Under the pieces are notes generated by a model. It had not been told where the DNA came from. It did not search any database and saw only the letters and a list, made by a program, of their open reading frames with translations. A DNA stretch of 22,698 bases from RGIG4608 sp045125655 (GTDB lineage: Bacteria > Bacillota > Clostridia > Oscillospirales > CAG-272), in assembly GCA_045125655.1 (NCBI GenBank), contig JBGVNP010000102.1, positions 1 through 22,698 on the forward strand, read 5' to 3'. A program made the translations under genes and the position numbers. This document shows positions 21,198 to 22,698 of the stretch, piece by piece; the stretch's first letter is position 1; every line of letters starts with the position of its first letter.

Positions 21198-22070
21198 TCA
21201 CATTTTTACCGCGCCGTCAGTAAGTCCCTTGATAAACTGCTTTGAGGTAAAGAAGAATGCAACAAGCAATGGCAAGGATGCCAAGCAATAACCTGCATAA
21301 ATTACCGTATCGGGTATCTTTGCTGCAGTTGAGCCAAATACCGTAAACACTCCGACACCTATGGTATAAAGATCCTCTGCTCCGTAAAGAATGAGTCTTG
21401 CCCAAACTACGTCATTCCATGCACCGAGAAGTGTTGAAAGTCCTACAGTAAACAGAATGGGAGCGCTAAGCGGAATGGCTACCTTAAAATAGCATCCAAG
21501 CTTACTTGATCCATCTATTTCTGCTGCCTCATAAATATCCGCAGGAATACCATCAAAAAACGTTTTAATAAGGAAAATGTTGACCGGCATACCACCCGCA
21601 ATCGCAGGTAGCACAACTCCGGCATAGGTTTGTTTTAAATTCAATGTGGAATACACAAGAGAATACTGTGTAGCAAGTGTAAGGATACCGGGTATCATCA
21701 TAAATGCCAAGAACACCATGAAAAGTGCATCCTTCCCTTTGAATTTAAATCTTGAAAATCCGTATGCAGCAAGACTCGCAAAGAGCAACACTCCAAAAAC
21801 CTCAAGGAAAGCTACCCAAAAGGTATTAAGGATATATTTTGAAATATATGGCCATGCCGCCTTAAATGCTCCTTTGACAAGATTTACACCTTCCTGCCCC
21901 GGAATAGAGAGCGGATTTTTCAAAATATCCGCCGGGGATTTTAAGCTATTAATTATTAATATGTAGAAAGGAAACAACACCATTATAAGTAAACAAATAA
22001 TGGTAATGTGAGACAAAATCTGTCCTACAGTCAGTTTCTTTCGTTTTACGTTCATTTTCGTATTCTTCAT
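21198..22070 (-). CDS. Carbohydrate ABC transporter permease, MalG type
   Basis: 290-residue integral membrane subunit of a CUT1-type sugar importer, with about six transmembrane helices (first at about 20-41). The cytoplasmic EAA loop, which docks on the ATPase, reads E181-A-A-E-I-D-G-S-S with VAIPLSAPIL following. Length is normal for MalG-like subunits. AAGGAG overlapping the end of the preceding permease gene serves as its ribosome binding site, three bases separate the two genes, and translation is probably coupled. No ATP-binding subunit is present in the window. CUT1 importers of Firmicutes often share one MsmK-type ATPase encoded elsewhere. The substrate is not deducible from the permease; context suggests a rhamnose- and glucose-containing oligosaccharide. 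Confidence 0.94.
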   Translation of the reverse strand: MKNTKMNVKRKKLTVGQILSHITIICLLIMVLFPFYILIINSLKSPADILKNPLSIPGQEGVNLVKGAFKAAWPYISKYILNTFWVAFLEVFGVLLFASLAAYGFSRFKFKGKDALFMVFLAFMMIPGILTLATQYSLVYSTLNLKQTYAGVVLPAIAGGMPVNIFLIKTFFDGIPADIYEAAEIDGSSKLGCYFKVAIPLSAPILFTVGLSTLLGAWNDVVWARLILYGAEDLYTIGVGVFTVFGSTAAKIPDTVIYAGYCLASLPLLVAFFFTSKQFIKGLTDGAVKM

Positions 22071-22073
22071 GGC

Positions 22074-22698
22074 TTACTCCTTCGACTTAACGAGCTTATT
22101 GTTGAGAACAGTTATTATCATTATAATTACAAACATGACAACACCCATTGCACAAGCATAGCCATATGCACCCTCTTTGGATGATCCCGTAATAAGTCTA
22201 TAGATATAGTATCCGGGAACCATTGTGCCTGACTGCATACTATCTATAACCTCACCGGGTCCACCGTTAGTTATAGTGTACTGCATCGTATAATTCTGAA
22301 GTCCGCCTATAAAGCCCATTATAAGAAAGTACTTAAGCTGTCCACTGATAAGAGGAAGGTCTATTTTAAATACTCTGCCCCAAAACGATAGACCGTCAAT
22401 TTGAGATGCTTCTACAAGACTACGATCAATGCTGTTAAGTCCCGCAAGATAGATAAGGAATGACGTTCCTCCTACCCACGGAAATCCGTACAGAAAGATA
22501 CTGAGAAATACTACCCAAGTATCCTTACTTGCAAACCACTCAAGTGGCTCTCCCCCAAACCATGAAACAATGGTGTTAGCAAGGCCCACTGAGGAGCCGG
22601 AGAACACAAGCTTTTGCCAAAGAAGAAGCACAACAATTCCCGGAATCATTGCAGGCAGAACAAACAAAAATCTGTAAGCGGGCATCATCTTGGATCTA
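22074..22698 (-). CDS. Carbohydrate ABC transporter permease, MalF type (5' end beyond the window)
   Basis: About 208 codons are visible and the frame stays open to the window edge, so the N-terminal part is missing; the methionines near 22688 are internal. The visible part has several transmembrane helices (FLFVLPAMIPGIVVLLLW first) and the EAA loop E-A-S-Q-I-D-G-L-S-F-W-G followed by DLPLISGQL. It also has the GGLQNYTMQYTITNGGPG segment typical of MalF-like subunits. It forms the heterodimeric channel with the MalG-type protein directly downstream. The solute-binding protein gene would be expected upstream, outside the window. Confidence 0.93.
   Translation of the reverse strand, partial: RSKMMPAYRFLFVLPAMIPGIVVLLLWQKLVFSGSSVGLANTIVSWFGGEPLEWFASKDTWVVFLSIFLYGFPWVGGTSFLIYLAGLNSIDRSLVEASQIDGLSFWGRVFKIDLPLISGQLKYFLIMGFIGGLQNYTMQYTITNGGPGEVIDSMQSGTMVPGYYIYRLITGSSKEGAYGYACAMGVVMFVIIMIITVLNNKLVKSKE

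Noticed and set aside
1..22698. CRISPR array, tRNA or rRNA genes, prophage genes
   Set aside because: No regularly spaced short repeats, no cloverleaf or rRNA-like segments and no phage-type genes were recognised in a read of both strands.

Overview
The window reads as low-to-moderate GC chromosomal DNA from a member of the Firmicutes, most likely an uncultured or gut-type clostridium (Oscillospirales/Christensenellales-like). The reasons are the spoIIAA-spoIIAB sporulation pair, strong AGGAGG-type ribosome binding sites with several TTG/GTG starts, lipoprotein signal peptides, and a secreted protein carrying the clostridial 'HVDANADGKCDNCGA' motif. This placement is inference from gene style; there is no rRNA or other marker gene. 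No tRNA, rRNA or CRISPR array was seen.

Positions 1-3113 look like a patchwork. The anti-sigma pair spoIIAA-spoIIAB (minus strand) is bracketed by three copies of a ~180-200 bp structured intergenic repeat; two of these copies face each other at 1082-1450. No sigF follows spoIIAB inside the window. Next come a NUDIX hydrolase, two small proteins of unknown function (one membrane-anchored, both perhaps with PH/GRAM-like folds), a 34-codon remnant of an EamA/DMT transporter, and a near-perfect 41-bp palindrome resembling joined insertion-sequence ends.

Positions 3114-7940 hold a complete L-rhamnose catabolic module. rhaB-rhaA-rhaD is on the minus strand and tightly coupled. It is divergent from an AraC-family regulator that is followed by rhaM (rhamnose mutarotase) on the plus strand, and a bidirectional terminator closes the rhaM side.

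Positions 7934-22698 are all on the minus strand. In transcription order they encode: two MalF/MalG-type sugar ABC permeases (the first cut by the window edge); two lipoproteins; a 1099-residue secreted multidomain protein; an SGNH-hydrolase lipoprotein; a secreted metallophosphoesterase; a GH65 glycoside phosphorylase; and a beta-phosphoglucomutase. The two lipoproteins and the C-terminal half of the SGNH protein are paralogous (shared ~300-residue module). The metallophosphoesterase and the 1099-residue protein share another beta-rich module and an almost superimposable amphipathic C-terminal tail.

Taken together, the locus looks like a Gram-positive glycan-utilisation system for a rhamnose- and glucose-containing glycan. 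Surface proteins would bind it and strip ester and phosphate groups, the ABC importer would bring in a short oligosaccharide, GH65 would split it with phosphate, PgmB would turn beta-glucose-1-phosphate into glucose-6-phosphate, and Rha enzymes would consume the freed rhamnose. The GH65 may therefore be a 3-O-alpha-D-glucosyl-L-rhamnose phosphorylase rather than a maltose phosphorylase. The enzymes are recognised with good confidence; the substrate and the joint role are inference.
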